Assembly (NCBI GenBank): GCA_963720675.1
Contig: CAVRGH010000004.1
Span: forward strand, 1-64,000
DNA: 64,000 bases
Direction: 5' to 3'
Source: JALHSW01 sp963720675
GTDB taxonomy: Bacteria > Actinomycetota > Acidimicrobiia > IMCC26256 > PALSA-555
In this document: one piece after another, positions 34,453-46,026 of the stretch
Layout of the letters: the number at the start of each line of letters is the position of its first letter
How positions within the stretch are numbered: the first letter of the stretch is position 1
The notes under the pieces: generated by a model
Database searches by the model: none
Seen by the model: the letters and a program-made list of their open reading frames with translations, nothing else
What the model was told of the DNA's origin: nothing
Translations under genes and position numbers: made by a program

Positions 34453-34878
34453 CTACTGGACGGTCTTGGCGTCGTTGTCGCGCAGCCGTCGGGCCAGCCC
34501 GGCGAGCAGCTTGTGCGCGAAGCCCGGCACCTCGTCGATCAGCGCCGAGAACTCCCGCTGTCCGAGCACGACGAGCTCCATCGGGGTCTCGGCCGTGATG
34601 GTGGCGTTGCGCGGTGCACGATCGAGCAGCGCCAGGTCGCCGAAGAAGTCGCCCGCACCGAGCTTGGCGACCTCCTGTCCGTGGCGGGTGACCTTGGCGT
34701 TGCCCTCGACGATGACGAAGAACTCCGCACCGGCGGCGCCTTCGCTGACGAGCACCTTTCCGGCCTCCACCTTGATGTCCTCGGCCCGCTTGGCGACCAG
34801 CCCGAGGTCCTTCTTCGAGCACGCCGAGAACAGCGGCACCGACACCAGCACATCAGCAAACGAATCACGCTTGGCCAT
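34453..34878 (-). CDS. Cyclic nucleotide-binding domain protein
   Basis: 141 residues from ATG 34878. VPLFSACSKKDLGLVAKRAEDIKVEAGKVLVSEGAAGAEFFVIVEGNAKVTRHGQEVAKLGAGDFFGDLALLDRAPRNATITA is a complete cNMP/CRP beta-barrel with the phosphate-binding FGDLALLDRAPRNAT cassette. No HTH or catalytic domain follows; the protein ends after a short helix. It lies 71 bp before the HdrD-like gene and may sense a nucleotide for that complex. The operon link is inferred. Confidence 0.9.
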   Translation of the reverse strand: MAKRDSFADVLVSVPLFSACSKKDLGLVAKRAEDIKVEAGKVLVSEGAAGAEFFVIVEGNAKVTRHGQEVAKLGAGDFFGDLALLDRAPRNATITAETPMELVVLGQREFSALIDEVPGFAHKLLAGLARRLRDNDAKTVQ

Positions 34879-35015
34879 GGGTGGAATGTAGCCAGCCCGG
34901 GCTCCCCGCGCCTCAGCGTGCGCTGACCGGAGCCCTGCGGGCCGGCTCCCCGCGCCGGGGCCGGCTGGGCAGGACCGGTCAGTCGCATGGGGGAATAGAA
35001 CCCCGCGCAGCAAAG

Positions 35016-35034
35016 TTGATACCTTCACACTCAA
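35016..35034. promoter_or_regulatory. HAIR-like HspR operator upstream of dnaK
   Basis: TTGA (35016-35019), 11 bases, TCAA (35031-35034), preceded by CAAAG. The known HAIR element is CTTGAGT-N7-ACTCAAG, which has the same TTGA-N11-TCAA geometry; the right half ACTCAAG is exact and the left half degenerate. It lies 26 bp before the dnaK start. Confidence 0.65.
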
Positions 35035-35060
35035 GATTCGCGTCAACGGAGGAAACCCTG

Positions 35061-36919
<1,859 letters not shown>

Positions 36920-36923
<4 letters not shown>

Positions 36924-37492
36924 GTGACGACGGAACGGCCGAGGTGCCGGAGGCCGCGAATCTGGATGGGGATCTCGATCCGGCCTCCGACGCCGCGAGG
37001 GCCGCCGTCGACGAGCTGTTCGTCACCGACCCCGTGATGGAGGCAGACGAGATCGTCGACGCGGCCCCCGAGGCGACCGACGTCGAGCGGGAGCTGCGCG
37101 AGGCCGCGCAGCGCGTGCAGGCGGACTTCGAGAACTACCGCAAGCGGGTGCTCCGCGAGCAGACGGCGATCGTCGAGCGTGCCACGGAGGGCCTGGTCGA
37201 ACAGCTGTTGCCGGTGCTCGACAGCTTCGAGCTCGCGCTCGGGACGCTCGACGATCTCGAACCCAAGGTCCGCAAGGGGGTCGAGCTCGTGTACGCGGAG
37301 CTGCTCGGCGTGCTCGAGCGCGCCGGACTGGAGCGCATCGACACCGACGGCGCGCCGTTCGACCCGAACGTGCACGAGGCCGTGTTGCACGAGGACGGAG
37401 ACGGTGAGCCCGTGGTGGCAGAGACCATGCGCGGGGGTTACCGCTTGAAGGGGAAGGTGTTGCGACCGGCGATGGTCAAGGTCGCCAGGTAA
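36920..37492 (+). CDS. grpE: Nucleotide exchange factor GrpE
   Basis: 190 residues, overlapping dnaK by ATGA. An acidic N-terminal region of about 55 residues precedes the coiled-coil start ERELREAAQRVQADFENYRKRVLREQ. LVEQLLPVLDSFELALGTL and the C-terminal beta domain FDPNVHEAVLHEDGDGEPVVAETMRGGYRLKGKVLRPAMVKVAR complete the family pattern. It releases ADP from DnaK. Confidence 0.97.
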
Positions 37493-37495
37493 GCG

Positions 37496-38656
37496 ATGGC
37501 ACCTCAGCGGGAATGGTTCGAGAAGGACTACTACGCCGTGCTCGGCGTGGCGTCCGACGCGACCGACAAGGACATCCAGCGCGCCTACCGGAAGCTCGCG
37601 AAGCAGTACCACCCGGACGCCAACCCGGGGGACACCGCGGCCGAGGAGCGGTTCAAGGAGGTGTCCGCCGCGCACGAGGTGCTCGGCGACGCCGACAAGC
37701 GCAAGGAGTACGACCACACGCGGGAGATGGTCGCCAACGGCGCCGGCCCGGGTGGGTTCGGCGGCGGTGGCTTCGGTCCCGGCTTCGAGAACGCCAACTT
37801 CCAGTTCGACGACGGCGGCGGGTTGGGCGACCTGTTCGGCAACCTGTTCGGCGCGAGTGGTGGCGGCGGCTTCGGTCGCCGGGGTCGGGGTCGCGGCGGT
37901 ACCGCCGGGCCGGTGCGCGGGGAGGAGCTCGAGGCCGAGCTGGACCTCGACTTCCTCGACGCGGTGCACGGCACCACCACGACCGTCAACGTCACGTCCG
38001 ACGCGCCGTGCTCGGTGTGCGGCGGCAGCGGCGCGGAGCCCGGCACGTTCCCCGAGACCTGCCCGACCTGTCAGGGAACGGGCGCGGTGGCGGTCGACCA
38101 GGGCCCGTTCTCGTTCTCCCAGGTGTGCCCGACGTGCGGTGGCCGGGGCCAAGTGATCCCGCACAAGTGCAAGAAGTGCCGCAGCACCGGCGTCGAGCGG
38201 CGCAAGCGCGAGGTGAAGGTGCGCATCCCGGCCGGAGTGAAGAACGGCGCACGGATCCGCGTGAAGGGTCGCGGCGGAGCCGGGCGCAACGGCGGCCCGT
38301 CCGGCGATCTCTTCGTCGTCGTCCGGGTGCGTCCCCACTCCCTGTTCGGGCGGTCGGGCAAGAACAACCTCACGATCAAGGTGCCGGTCACGTTCGCCGA
38401 GGCGACGCTCGGTACGCAGGTGAAGGTGCCCACGTTGGAGGCGCCGGTCACCGTGAAGGTCCCCGCCGGCACCCAGCACGGGACCACCGTGAAGGTCCGC
38501 GGTCGCGGGGTCAGACCGGCCAAGGGTGATCCCGGCGACCTGCTCGTGACGTTCGAGGTCGTCGTGCCGACCGAGCTCGAGGGCGATGCCCGCGCGGCCG
38601 TCGAAGCGCTGGCCGAGCAGCTGCCGTCGAACCCGCGTGAGCACCTCGGCGTGTAG
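37496..38656 (+). CDS. dnaJ: Chaperone DnaJ (Hsp40)
   Basis: 386 residues. The J domain has KDYYAVLGVASDATDKDIQRAYRKLAKQYHPDANPGD, with HPD near residue 40. A Gly/Phe-rich linker leads to four zinc-finger repeats (CSVCGGSG, CPTCQGTG, CPTCGGRG, CKKCRSTG) and the C-terminal beta domains ending PSNPREHLGV. Zinc ligands are all present, so this is a type I DnaJ. The gene starts three bases after grpE. Confidence 0.97.
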   Translation: MAPQREWFEKDYYAVLGVASDATDKDIQRAYRKLAKQYHPDANPGDTAAEERFKEVSAAHEVLGDADKRKEYDHTREMVANGAGPGGFGGGGFGPGFENANFQFDDGGGLGDLFGNLFGASGGGGFGRRGRGRGGTAGPVRGEELEAELDLDFLDAVHGTTTTVNVTSDAPCSVCGGSGAEPGTFPETCPTCQGTGAVAVDQGPFSFSQVCPTCGGRGQVIPHKCKKCRSTGVERRKREVKVRIPAGVKNGARIRVKGRGGAGRNGGPSGDLFVVVRVRPHSLFGRSGKNNLTIKVPVTFAEATLGTQVKVPTLEAPVTVKVPAGTQHGTTVKVRGRGVRPAKGDPGDLLVTFEVVVPTELEGDARAAVEALAEQLPSNPREHLGV

Positions 38657-38677
38657 TGAGCACGAGGAAGGTGAGCC

Positions 38678-39061
38678 ATGCGTGACCGTGATCAGGACCG
38701 AGCCCTCTACATCATCTCGGTGGCGGCCGAGCTCGCCGGCGTCCACGCGCAGACGCTGCGCATCTACGAGCGCAAGGGGCTGATCGAGCCGCAGCGCACG
38801 CAGGGCGGGAGCAGGCGGTACTCGGACCACGACATCGCACTGCTCCGGCGTATCCAGGAGCTCACCAACGAGGGCGTCAGCCTCGTCGGCGTCCGCAAGA
38901 TCCTCGAGCTCGAGGACCAGCTCGCGCGACAGCGCGCCGCCCTCGAGCAGGCCCGACGGGAGTTCGCGGAGGCGATCGAGTCGACCCGGCGTCAGTACCG
39001 ACGGGATCTCGTCCCGCTGCCGCGCGACCCGGCGCGCGGCCCCCGCTCTGCGACCGGCTGA
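38678..39061 (+). CDS. hspR: Heat-shock repressor HspR
   Basis: 127-residue MerR-type regulator. ALYIISVAAELAGVHAQTLRIYERKGLIEPQRTQGGSRRYSDHDIALLRRIQELTNEGVSLVGVRKIL is the HTH and wing, followed by a coiled helix. In actinobacteria HspR binds HAIR elements and represses dnaK and clpB, using DnaK as corepressor. Its place at the end of the dnaK operon and the HAIR-like sites at 35016 and 40211 support the same circuit here. Confidence 0.95.
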   Translation: MRDRDQDRALYIISVAAELAGVHAQTLRIYERKGLIEPQRTQGGSRRYSDHDIALLRRIQELTNEGVSLVGVRKILELEDQLARQRAALEQARREFAEAIESTRRQYRRDLVPLPRDPARGPRSATG

Positions 39062-39080
39062 GCTCCGGGGCGGGACCGGC

Positions 39081-40100
39081 TCAGGCCGGAGTGACCGCCT
39101 TCACGAAGTCGCGCAGCTCGGCGCCGCTCGGTGCGGTGCGCGGCTCGCGGATCGTGATCGTGATCGTCAGCGGGCGTCCTGCAGTGGTGCGCCCCACGTA
39201 CTGCTCGATCGTCGTGGGCGGCGACGCGTCGGGATCCCGGAACGTGAAGTGGAGGGCAGGCGCCCCGGCGAGGTGCGCTTCCGACGCGCTGACCAGCTCG
39301 ATGTCGGGGAGGTCGACGCGCAGCTTCTCGGTGAGCTGATCCGCGAGCGTGTGCAGCTCGGGCAGCTCAGCCGAGGTCGGCCCGACGTTGACCGAGACGG
39401 TGTTGGTCTCGGTCGTCGGCGCACCCGGAGCGGCGATGGTGAAGCGGACGCCCGTGCCCGGGTCCACTTGCTGGATCTTCCACGCCTCGGGGTAGCGCAG
39501 CGCGTACCCCGCGGCCGTGTCCCGTTCGGTCACGGTGGTCGCCACGTCGGGCCGCTGGTCGTCGCTGCGCAGCACGCCGGCTCCGGCGACGGCCGCGGCG
39601 GCGACGGCCACGAACGCCGCCGCTGCGACGAGTGGGACGAGCCGGCGCCGCGGCCGCGGGGCGGGTGCCGGTGCGGGTGCCGCGGCGGCCGCGGCGCGGT
39701 GCGCGTGCACGGCTTCGGCGCCGAACGCCACCACGAGCGGGTCGGAGGCGTACCCGGTGAAGGCGCCGGGCGGCGGTTCGAGGGCAAGGGGCGCCGAGGC
39801 CTCGACCGGGGGTGCTTCCCGGACCGGTCCTTCGGCGGCGGGGGCCGTGAGCATCGCGAGGGTGCTCCACCAGCTGATCGCTGCGGCGGAGGGCGGGTCG
39901 GTCTCGACGGCCGAGACGTGCGCGCTCCAGCCCTGCCCGTCCCAGAAGCGCAGGCGCCCGGGCGCGAGCGGGTCCGGGAACCAGCCGGCGGCCGGGTTCG
40001 AGCCAGGGTCGGGTCGCGGGTCGGGTCGCCGGTCGGGTCGCGGGTCGTCCCCGGGGTCGGTCCCGGGCGCCCGCCAGTGCACAGGAACCACATCAGTCAC
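39081..40100 (-). CDS. DUF2510 membrane-anchored protein
   Basis: 339 residues from GTG 40100. A Pro/Asp-rich start leads to AAGWFPDPLAPGRLRFWDGQGWSAHVS, the DUF2510 short domain (GWYPDP..RYWDG..WT). An Ala/Pro-rich region and a single span (RRRLVPLVAAAAFVAVAAAAVAGAGVL) follow. The extracytoplasmic part YALRYPEAWKIQQVDPGTGVRFTIAAPG..TTETNTVSVNVG resembles lipoprotein-LpqN-like folds. Cell-envelope role likely; details unknown. It is convergent with hspR. Confidence 0.8.
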   Translation of the reverse strand: MTDVVPVHWRAPGTDPGDDPRPDRRPDPRPDPGSNPAAGWFPDPLAPGRLRFWDGQGWSAHVSAVETDPPSAAAISWWSTLAMLTAPAAEGPVREAPPVEASAPLALEPPPGAFTGYASDPLVVAFGAEAVHAHRAAAAAAPAPAPAPRPRRRLVPLVAAAAFVAVAAAAVAGAGVLRSDDQRPDVATTVTERDTAAGYALRYPEAWKIQQVDPGTGVRFTIAAPGAPTTETNTVSVNVGPTSAELPELHTLADQLTEKLRVDLPDIELVSASEAHLAGAPALHFTFRDPDASPPTTIEQYVGRTTAGRPLTITITIREPRTAPSGAELRDFVKAVTPA

Positions 40101-40210
40101 GTCGACCCCAGGCTGGCACGGCTTGAGGTCGGGCGCCAGCGCCCGGTCCGAGCCCGGGATCCGGCCCCGCACGAGCCGGGATCCGGGTTGACGGGCCGGC
40201 CCGGGAAGAA

Positions 40211-40239
40211 CAAAGTTGATATCGGTGTTGTCAACTTTG
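40211..40239. promoter_or_regulatory. HAIR-like HspR operator upstream of clpB
   Basis: CAAAGTTGA (40211-40219), 11 bases, then its exact complement TCAACTTTG (40231-40239). The inner TTGA-N11-TCAA spacing and the leading CAAAGTTGATA are the same as upstream of dnaK, so the same regulator is likely to bind both. It ends 41 bp before the clpB start. Confidence 0.7.
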
Positions 40240-40280
40240 ACACCGATCCGGGCAACGCCCCCGAACGTGCGAAGGGACCC

Positions 40281-42854
40281 ATGGCGATCGATCCGAACAA
40301 GTTCACCCGCAAGACCGGGGAAGCCGTCCAGGCCGCCCAGTCGCTCGCGAGCGAGCGCAACCAGTCGCAGGTCACGCCCGAGCACCTGCTCGCGGCGCTG
40401 CTCGTCCAGCCCGAGAGCGTGGTCCTGCCGGTGCTCGAGCGGCTCGGTGTCGCGCCCAAGACGCTGGTCGACCGGGTCGACGAGGCCATCGAGCGCCTGC
40501 CCAAGGTCTACGGACCGACCACCCAGCAGCCGCAGCTCTCGCCCGACGCGTTCAAGGTGCTCGAGGCGTCCGATGTGCAGCGCGGCGACCTCGGCGACGA
40601 CTACCTCTCTACCGAGCACGTGCTCCTCGCGATGAGCGAGGTCGTCGGCGGGGTGGGCGATCTCCTGCGGGGCCTCGGTGTCACGCACGAGGCGCTGCTG
40701 GGCGCGCTCCAGCAGGTGCGCGGCAGCCACCGCGTCACCAGCGAGAACCCCGAGGACCAGTACCAGGCCCTCGAGCGCTTCGGCCGCGACCTCACCGAGG
40801 ACGCGCGCAAGGGCAAGCTCGACCCCGTGATCGGGCGTGACGAGGAGATCCGTCGCGTCATCCAGGTGCTCTCGCGCCGAACCAAGAACAACCCGGTGCT
40901 CATCGGCGAGCCCGGCGTCGGCAAGACCGCGATCGCCGAAGGCCTCGCGCGGCGCATCGTCGAGGGCGACGTGCCCGAGGGCTTGCGCGACAAGCGACTC
41001 ATCTCGCTCGACATCGGATCCATGATCGCGGGCGCGAAGTACCGCGGGGAGTTCGAGGACCGGTTGAAGGCCGTCCTGAAGGAGATCACTGACTCCGACG
41101 GCGAGGTCATCACGTTCGTCGACGAGCTCCACACGATCGTGGGCGCCGGCGGCGCGGAAGGAGCAGTGGACGCGGGCAACATGATCAAGCCGATGCTGGC
41201 GCGCGGTGAGCTGCGCATGATCGGCGCGACGACCCTCGACGAGTTCCGCAAGTACGTCGAGAAGGACCCCGCGCTCGAGCGCCGGTTCCAGCAGGTCTAC
41301 GTCGGCGAGCCGTCGGTGGAGGACACCGTCGCGATCTTGCGCGGGCTCAAGGAGCGCTACGAGGTGCACCACGGTGTCCGGATCAAGGACGCCGCCCTCG
41401 TCGCGGCCGCGGTGCTCTCGCATCGCTACATCACGGGGCGCCAGCTGCCCGACAAGGCGATCGACCTCGTCGACGAGTCGGCGGCGCGCCTGCGCATCGA
41501 GATCGACTCCATGCCGATGGAGATCGACGTCGTCGAGCGACGCATCCGGCAGCTCGAGATCGAGAAGGCCGCGCTGGCCAAGGAGACCGACGACGCCTCG
41601 AAGGGCCGGCTCGCGACCATCGAGGCCGAGCTGGCCGAGCTGTCCGAGGAGCGCGACGGGATGGTCGCCCGCTGGCAGAACGAGAAGGACGCCATCGGCG
41701 AGATCCGTGAGCTCAAGGGCCGCCTCGAAGCGGCGCGCACCGACGCGGAGAAGGCCGAGCGGGAAGGCAACCTCGAGCAGGCGGCCGAGCTCCGGTACGG
41801 CACGATGCGCGAGCTCGAGACCGAGATCGAGGAGAAGACCCGGCGCCTCGACGAGCTCCAGGGCGACGAGCACATGCTCAAGGAGGAGGTCGACGAGGAG
41901 GACGTCGCGGAGATCGTGGCCAAGTGGACCGGCGTGCCCGTGAGCCGGCTGCTCGAGGGCGAGATGGCGAAGCTCGTGCGGATGGAGGACGTCCTGCACG
42001 CGCGCGTCGTCGGGCAGGGGGAAGCGGTCAGTGCCGTCGCGAACGCGATCCGACGCTCCCGTGCGGGCTTGTCGGATCCGGACCAGCCCATCGGGTCGTT
42101 CTTGTTCCTCGGCCCGACGGGCGTCGGGAAGACCGAGCTGGCGCGCACGCTGGCGGACTTCCTCTTCGACGACGAGAAGGCGATGGTCCGCATCGACATG
42201 AGCGAGTACATGGAGAAGCACTCCGTGTCCCGCCTGGTCGGCGCGCCTCCCGGCTACGTCGGGTACGACGAGGGCGGTCAGCTCACCGAGGCGGTTCGCC
42301 GTCGGCCGTACGCGGTCGTACTCCTCGACGAGGTCGAGAAGGCGCACCCCGACGTCTTCAACGTGCTGCTGCAGCTCCTCGACGACGGTCGGTTGACCGA
42401 CGGCCAGGGACGAACCGTGGACTTCACGAACACGGTGCTGATCATGACGAGCAACCTCGGCGCCGGTGGCGACGAGGAGATCGTGATGGCCGCGGTCCGC
42501 AACCACTTCAAGCCGGAGTTCCTGAACCGGATCGACGAGATCGTGTTCTTCCACCGGCTCGACGAACGACACATCGAGACGATCGTCGAGCTCCAGGTCG
42601 AGCACCTGCGTGCCCGCCTGATGGAGCGGAACCTCGGGCTCGAGCTCACGGAGAGCGCACTCGCGCACGTCGCGAAGGTGGGGTACGACCCCGACTTCGG
42701 GGCGCGCCCGCTCAAGCGGGTGATCCAGCGCGAGATCGCCGACCCGATCGCGCTCGCGCTGCTGAAGGGCGACTACCAGGACGGCGACGTCGTCGAGGTC
42801 GACGCGAGCGATGGCTCGCTGACCTTCGGGAAGCACGCCTCGGTCACCGCGTGA
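40281..42854 (+). CDS. clpB: ATP-dependent disaggregase ClpB (Hsp100)
   Basis: 857 residues from ATG 40281. The N-domain MAIDPNKFTRKTGEAVQAAQSLA is followed by the first AAA+ module with Walker A GEPGVGKT near residue 209, a long coiled-coil middle domain (DDASKGRLATIEAELAELSEERDGMVARW), and the second module with GPTGVGKTELART near residue 611 and VVLLDEVEKAHPDVFNVLLQLLDDGRLTDGQGRTVDF. Together with DnaK it rescues aggregated proteins. The middle domain distinguishes it from ClpC/ClpA. Confidence 0.97.
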   Translation: MAIDPNKFTRKTGEAVQAAQSLASERNQSQVTPEHLLAALLVQPESVVLPVLERLGVAPKTLVDRVDEAIERLPKVYGPTTQQPQLSPDAFKVLEASDVQRGDLGDDYLSTEHVLLAMSEVVGGVGDLLRGLGVTHEALLGALQQVRGSHRVTSENPEDQYQALERFGRDLTEDARKGKLDPVIGRDEEIRRVIQVLSRRTKNNPVLIGEPGVGKTAIAEGLARRIVEGDVPEGLRDKRLISLDIGSMIAGAKYRGEFEDRLKAVLKEITDSDGEVITFVDELHTIVGAGGAEGAVDAGNMIKPMLARGELRMIGATTLDEFRKYVEKDPALERRFQQVYVGEPSVEDTVAILRGLKERYEVHHGVRIKDAALVAAAVLSHRYITGRQLPDKAIDLVDESAARLRIEIDSMPMEIDVVERRIRQLEIEKAALAKETDDASKGRLATIEAELAELSEERDGMVARWQNEKDAIGEIRELKGRLEAARTDAEKAEREGNLEQAAELRYGTMRELETEIEEKTRRLDELQGDEHMLKEEVDEEDVAEIVAKWTGVPVSRLLEGEMAKLVRMEDVLHARVVGQGEAVSAVANAIRRSRAGLSDPDQPIGSFLFLGPTGVGKTELARTLADFLFDDEKAMVRIDMSEYMEKHSVSRLVGAPPGYVGYDEGGQLTEAVRRRPYAVVLLDEVEKAHPDVFNVLLQLLDDGRLTDGQGRTVDFTNTVLIMTSNLGAGGDEEIVMAAVRNHFKPEFLNRIDEIVFFHRLDERHIETIVELQVEHLRARLMERNLGLELTESALAHVAKVGYDPDFGARPLKRVIQREIADPIALALLKGDYQDGDVVEVDASDGSLTFGKHASVTA

Positions 42855-42889
42855 CCGGCGCGACGAGCGTGATCGCGCGAGCCGTCGGG

Positions 42890-43713
42890 CTAGGCGAGGA
42901 CGTCCTTGCGGCGGAACCACCACCACGCGATGCCGCAGAACACGATGACGAACGGGAGGGGCTGCAGGAGCCCGGAGTACACGTCGTCAGGGACCCGGTC
43001 GGACCAGAAGAGCCCGGTCCAGGCGTCGAAGTACTTCAACGGCAGGTAGTCGCGGATGCTGCCGAGCGAGTCGATCGCCTCGAGGATCTGCGAGGCGAGA
43101 CCCAGACCGACCGCGGCGACGGTCGCGCCGCCGGGGGAGTCGGTCATCGTCGAGACCATGAAGCCGAACGCGACGACGCTCGCGAGCGACCACGCGACGT
43201 ATCCGGTGGCCATGCCGATGTGGATCAGCAGGTTGCCGGCCGACTGGTCGACGAAGAAGGCCTGGACCCTGGAGCGGACCGAACCCGAACGCGATCCCGC
43301 CGGCGATCGTCGCGGTCAGCATCAACGCGATGGTCGTGATCAACGCGAGCGACGCCGCGATCGATGAGCTTCGCGGCGAGCAGGCGACCGCGGCGGATCG
43401 GTCGGAGCAGCTGGTAGCGGAGGTTGCCGGTGCTCGCCTCACCGGCGATCGCGTCGCCGGCGAACAACGCGATCACGACCAGGAGCACGAGGCGGCTGAT
43501 GACGCGCAGCATCGCGGCGGGGAACAGCAGGCCGGTCTGGCTCGCGACGTAGAAGAAGGCGCCGCCGCCGTCGCCGCCACCACCCGGGTCGGGCGGGTTG
43601 GCCCAGAGCGCGAACGCGATGATCACCGGGATGAGCATCACGAGGCCGATCGCGATGTACGTGCGCGGCCGCCGCAGCGTCTTGGCCCACTCGGTGCGGA
43701 GGAGGGCGATCAC
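42890..43713 (-). CDS. ABC-2 type transporter permease (frameshifted)
   Basis: MIALLRTEWAKTLRRPRTYIAIGLVMLIPVIIAFAL starts a typical ABC-2 permease. LVLLVVIALFAGDAIAGEASTGNLRYQLLRPIRRGRLLAAKL is the conserved loop after span 2. LALITTIALMLTATIAGGIAFGF, then YVAWSLASVVAFGFMVSTMTDSPGGATVAAVGLGL and a final PLPFVIVFCGIAWWWFRRKDVLA complete six spans. Two frame changes (about 43355 and 43240) are needed. Its start overlaps the ATPase stop (ATGA). The substrate is unknown. Confidence 0.85.
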
Positions 43714-44624
43714 CGGGCGTGGTGCTCGCCGACGAGTCCGAGGAACGTGTCCTCGAGGTCGACGCCGCGCGGTGACGGTGCGGACCCCGACGCCGCCTGC
43801 ACGAGGCGGTCACGAGCTGCGGCCGGTCGATCCCGTCGAGCTCGACGCACGAGGCCGTCCTGCTCCGCTTCCACGGACTGCGACGCCGGTGATGTCGCCG
43901 AGGCAGCGCCGGGCCGCGTCGGTGTCCTCGACCTCGAGGTACACGGTGCGGTCGTGTCGCCCATGAGCTCGGCGACCGTCCCTGCGGCGACGAGGCGCCG
44001 CGGTCCATGACCACGAGGTGACTGCACGTCTGCTCGACCTCGGCGAGCAGGTGGCTCGACAGGAGGATCGTGACACCCCGTTCGGCGAGGCGGTGGACCA
44101 GGCGGCGGACCTCGCGGATCTCCTGCGGGTCGAGGCCGGTCGTCGGTTCGTCGAGGACGAGGACCTCCGGGTTCGGCGAGGAGGGCGCGGGCGATGCCGA
44201 GCCGCTGCTTCATGCCGTGCGAGTAGGTCTTCACCTTCCGCTCGACCGCGTCGCCGAGCCCGGCGACGGCCAGAGCGTCATCGACTGCGGCTTCGGACCA
44301 CTTGCGGTCCGGCGGACTCCCACCACAGCCGCAGGTTCGTGATACCCGAGAGGTAGGGGACGAAGGCGGCACCCTCGATGAGGCTGCCGACGCGCGCGAG
44401 GTCGGGAGCCCGGGGCGCACCGTCTGCTCGAACAGGGCGGAGTCGCCGGAGGTCGGTCGGATGAGACCGAGCAGCATCCGGAGCGTGGTGGTCTTCCCGG
44501 CACCGTTCGGGCCGAGCATCCCGCACACGTCGCCTGCGTCGACGGAGAAGTCGAGGTCGTCGACCGCGAGGACCTCGGCCGAGTAGCGCTTCGTCAGATG
44601 GCGGACCTGGATGACGGGGGGCAT
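43710..44624 (-). CDS. ABC transporter ATP-binding protein (frameshifted)
   Basis: From ATG 44624: VIQVRHLTKRYSAEVLAVDDLDFSVDAGDVCGMLGPNGAGKTTTLRMLLGLIRPTSG with Walker A near residue 40, and the signature YSHGMKQRLGIARALLAEP. Walker B and the H-loop (VLDEPTTGLDPQEIREV, SSHLLAEVEQTC) are present only in adjacent frames, so several small indels lie between about 43740 and 44430. Expected length about 305 residues. It energises the permease encoded next. Confidence 0.87.
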   Translation of the reverse strand: MPPVIQVRHLTKRYSAEVLAVDDLDFSVDAGDVCGMLGPNGAGKTTTLRMLLGLIRPTSGDSALFEQTVRPGLPTSRASAASSRVPPSSPTSRVSRTCGCGGSPPDRKWSEAAVDDALAVAGLGDAVERKVKTYSHGMKQRLGIARALLAEPGGPRPRRTDDRPRPAGDPRGPPPGPPPRRTGCHDPPVEPPARRGRADVQSPRGHGPRRLVAAGTVAELMGDTTAPCTSRSRTPTRPGAASATSPASQSVEAEQDGLVRRARRDRPAAARDRLVQAASGSAPSPRGVDLEDTFLGLVGEHHAR

Positions 44625-44721
44625 TCCCTCGCGACAGTAGTGAGCGAACGGCACGGGTCTCCACGCGGCCACCCGACTACCCTGCTGTCGACGTGAAGGC
44701 TCACGCCGCTCAGGGGGACTC

Positions 44722-46015
44722 GTGCCGGGCACGGTGATCGTCGGAACCCAGTGGGGCGACGAGGGCAAAGGTCGGTTCACCGACTACTTCGCCAAAGAGA
44801 GCATGCTCTGCGTGCGCTACCAGGGCGGCCACAACGCGGGGCACACGCTCGTCGTCGACGGCGAGGTCTTCGCGCTCCAGCTGGTCCCGAGTGGCGTGCT
44901 CTACCCGCACGTGATGCCGGTGATCGGCAACGGCGTGGTGATCGATCCGGCCGTCCTCATCGCCGAGATCGACATGCTCGAGTCGAAGCACATCGACACG
45001 TCGAACCTGCGGGTGTCCGGCAACGCGCACCTGATCATGCCGTACCACCAGGAGCTCGACCGGGTGACCGAGCGGTTCCTCGGCAAGAACAAGCTCGGGA
45101 CGACCAAGCGGGGTATCGGCCCGGCGTACGCCGACAAGGCGCTGCGCGTCGGCATCCGCGTGCAGGACCTGCTCGACCCGAAGATCTTCCGCGAGAAGCT
45201 CGAGCTCGCGCTGCGAGAGAAGAACGGCGTGCTCGCCAAGGTCTACAACCGGCTACCACTCGACGCCGACGAGATCGCCGATGCGTACCTCTCGATGGTG
45301 CCGAGGCTGGAGCCACTTGATCGCCGACACCGTGCACCTCGTGCACGAAGCGCTCGACGCGGGGCAGCACGTGCTGTTCGAAGGCGCGCAGGCGACGTAC
45401 CTCGACCTCGATCACGGGACGTATCCCTTCGTCACGTCGTCGAACCCGGTCGCCGGTGGCGTGGGTACCGGGGCGGGTGTCGGTCCGCTGGCGATCGACC
45501 GGGTCATCGGCGTCGCGAAGGCCTACGTCACCCGCGTCGGGAGTGGGCCGTTCCCCACCGAGCTCTTCGACGGCGACGAGGTCGGCGAGCTGCTGGTCGA
45601 GCGGGGCGGTGAGTTCGGCACCAACACCGGCCGCCGCCGCCGGCCCGGCTGGCTCGACGCCGTGATGCTGCGGCACGCGGTGCGCCTGAACACCTGTACC
45701 GAGATCGCGATGACGAAGCTCGACGTCCTCGCGCCGCTCGCCGAGATCAAGGTGTGCGTCGCGTACGAGGGCGAGGACGGTACGCGGTACGAGCACGTGC
45801 CGTACCACCAGTCGGTGCTGCACAAGGTCCGTCCGATCTACGAGACGCTCCCCGGCTGGCAGTGCGAGATCGACCGCGCCGAGCGGCTCGAGGATCTTCC
45901 GCTGCAGGCACGCGAGTTCGTCACGTTCGTCGAAGGCCTCGCGGGCGTCCCGATCACGTTCCTCGGAGTCGGTCCCGGTCGCGAGCAGACGGTCGTGCTC
46001 CCTCGCGCTGCATGA
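44722..46015 (+). CDS. purA: Adenylosuccinate synthetase (one-base frameshift)
   Basis: Joins IMP and Asp with GTP to give adenylosuccinate. The GTG at 44722 starts MPGTVIVGTQWGDEGKGRFTDYFA with the P-loop-like GDEGKG. YQGGHNAGHTLV, GTTKRGIGPAYADKALR, then VLFEGAQATYLDLDHGTYPFVTSSNPVAGG, RVGSGPFPTE and FGTNTGRRRRPGWLDAVMLRHAVRLN are conserved. An extra T in the TT at 45317-45318 splits the gene; removing it gives MVPRLEPLIADTVHLVHEAL. PurA has no usual substitute, so this is almost certainly a sequence error. 430 residues after repair. Confidence 0.95.
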
Positions 46016-46026
46016 GGAGCGCACGC

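Noticed and set aside
39081..42926. A 1281-codon open frame antisense to clpB
   Set aside because: High GC leaves the antisense frame open by chance; only its last part (39081-40100) encodes a real DUF2510 protein. The rest mirrors ClpB codons.
44722..46015. purA as a pseudogene
   Set aside because: A single extra T explains the break, all motifs are intact on both sides, and the gene is normally indispensable.
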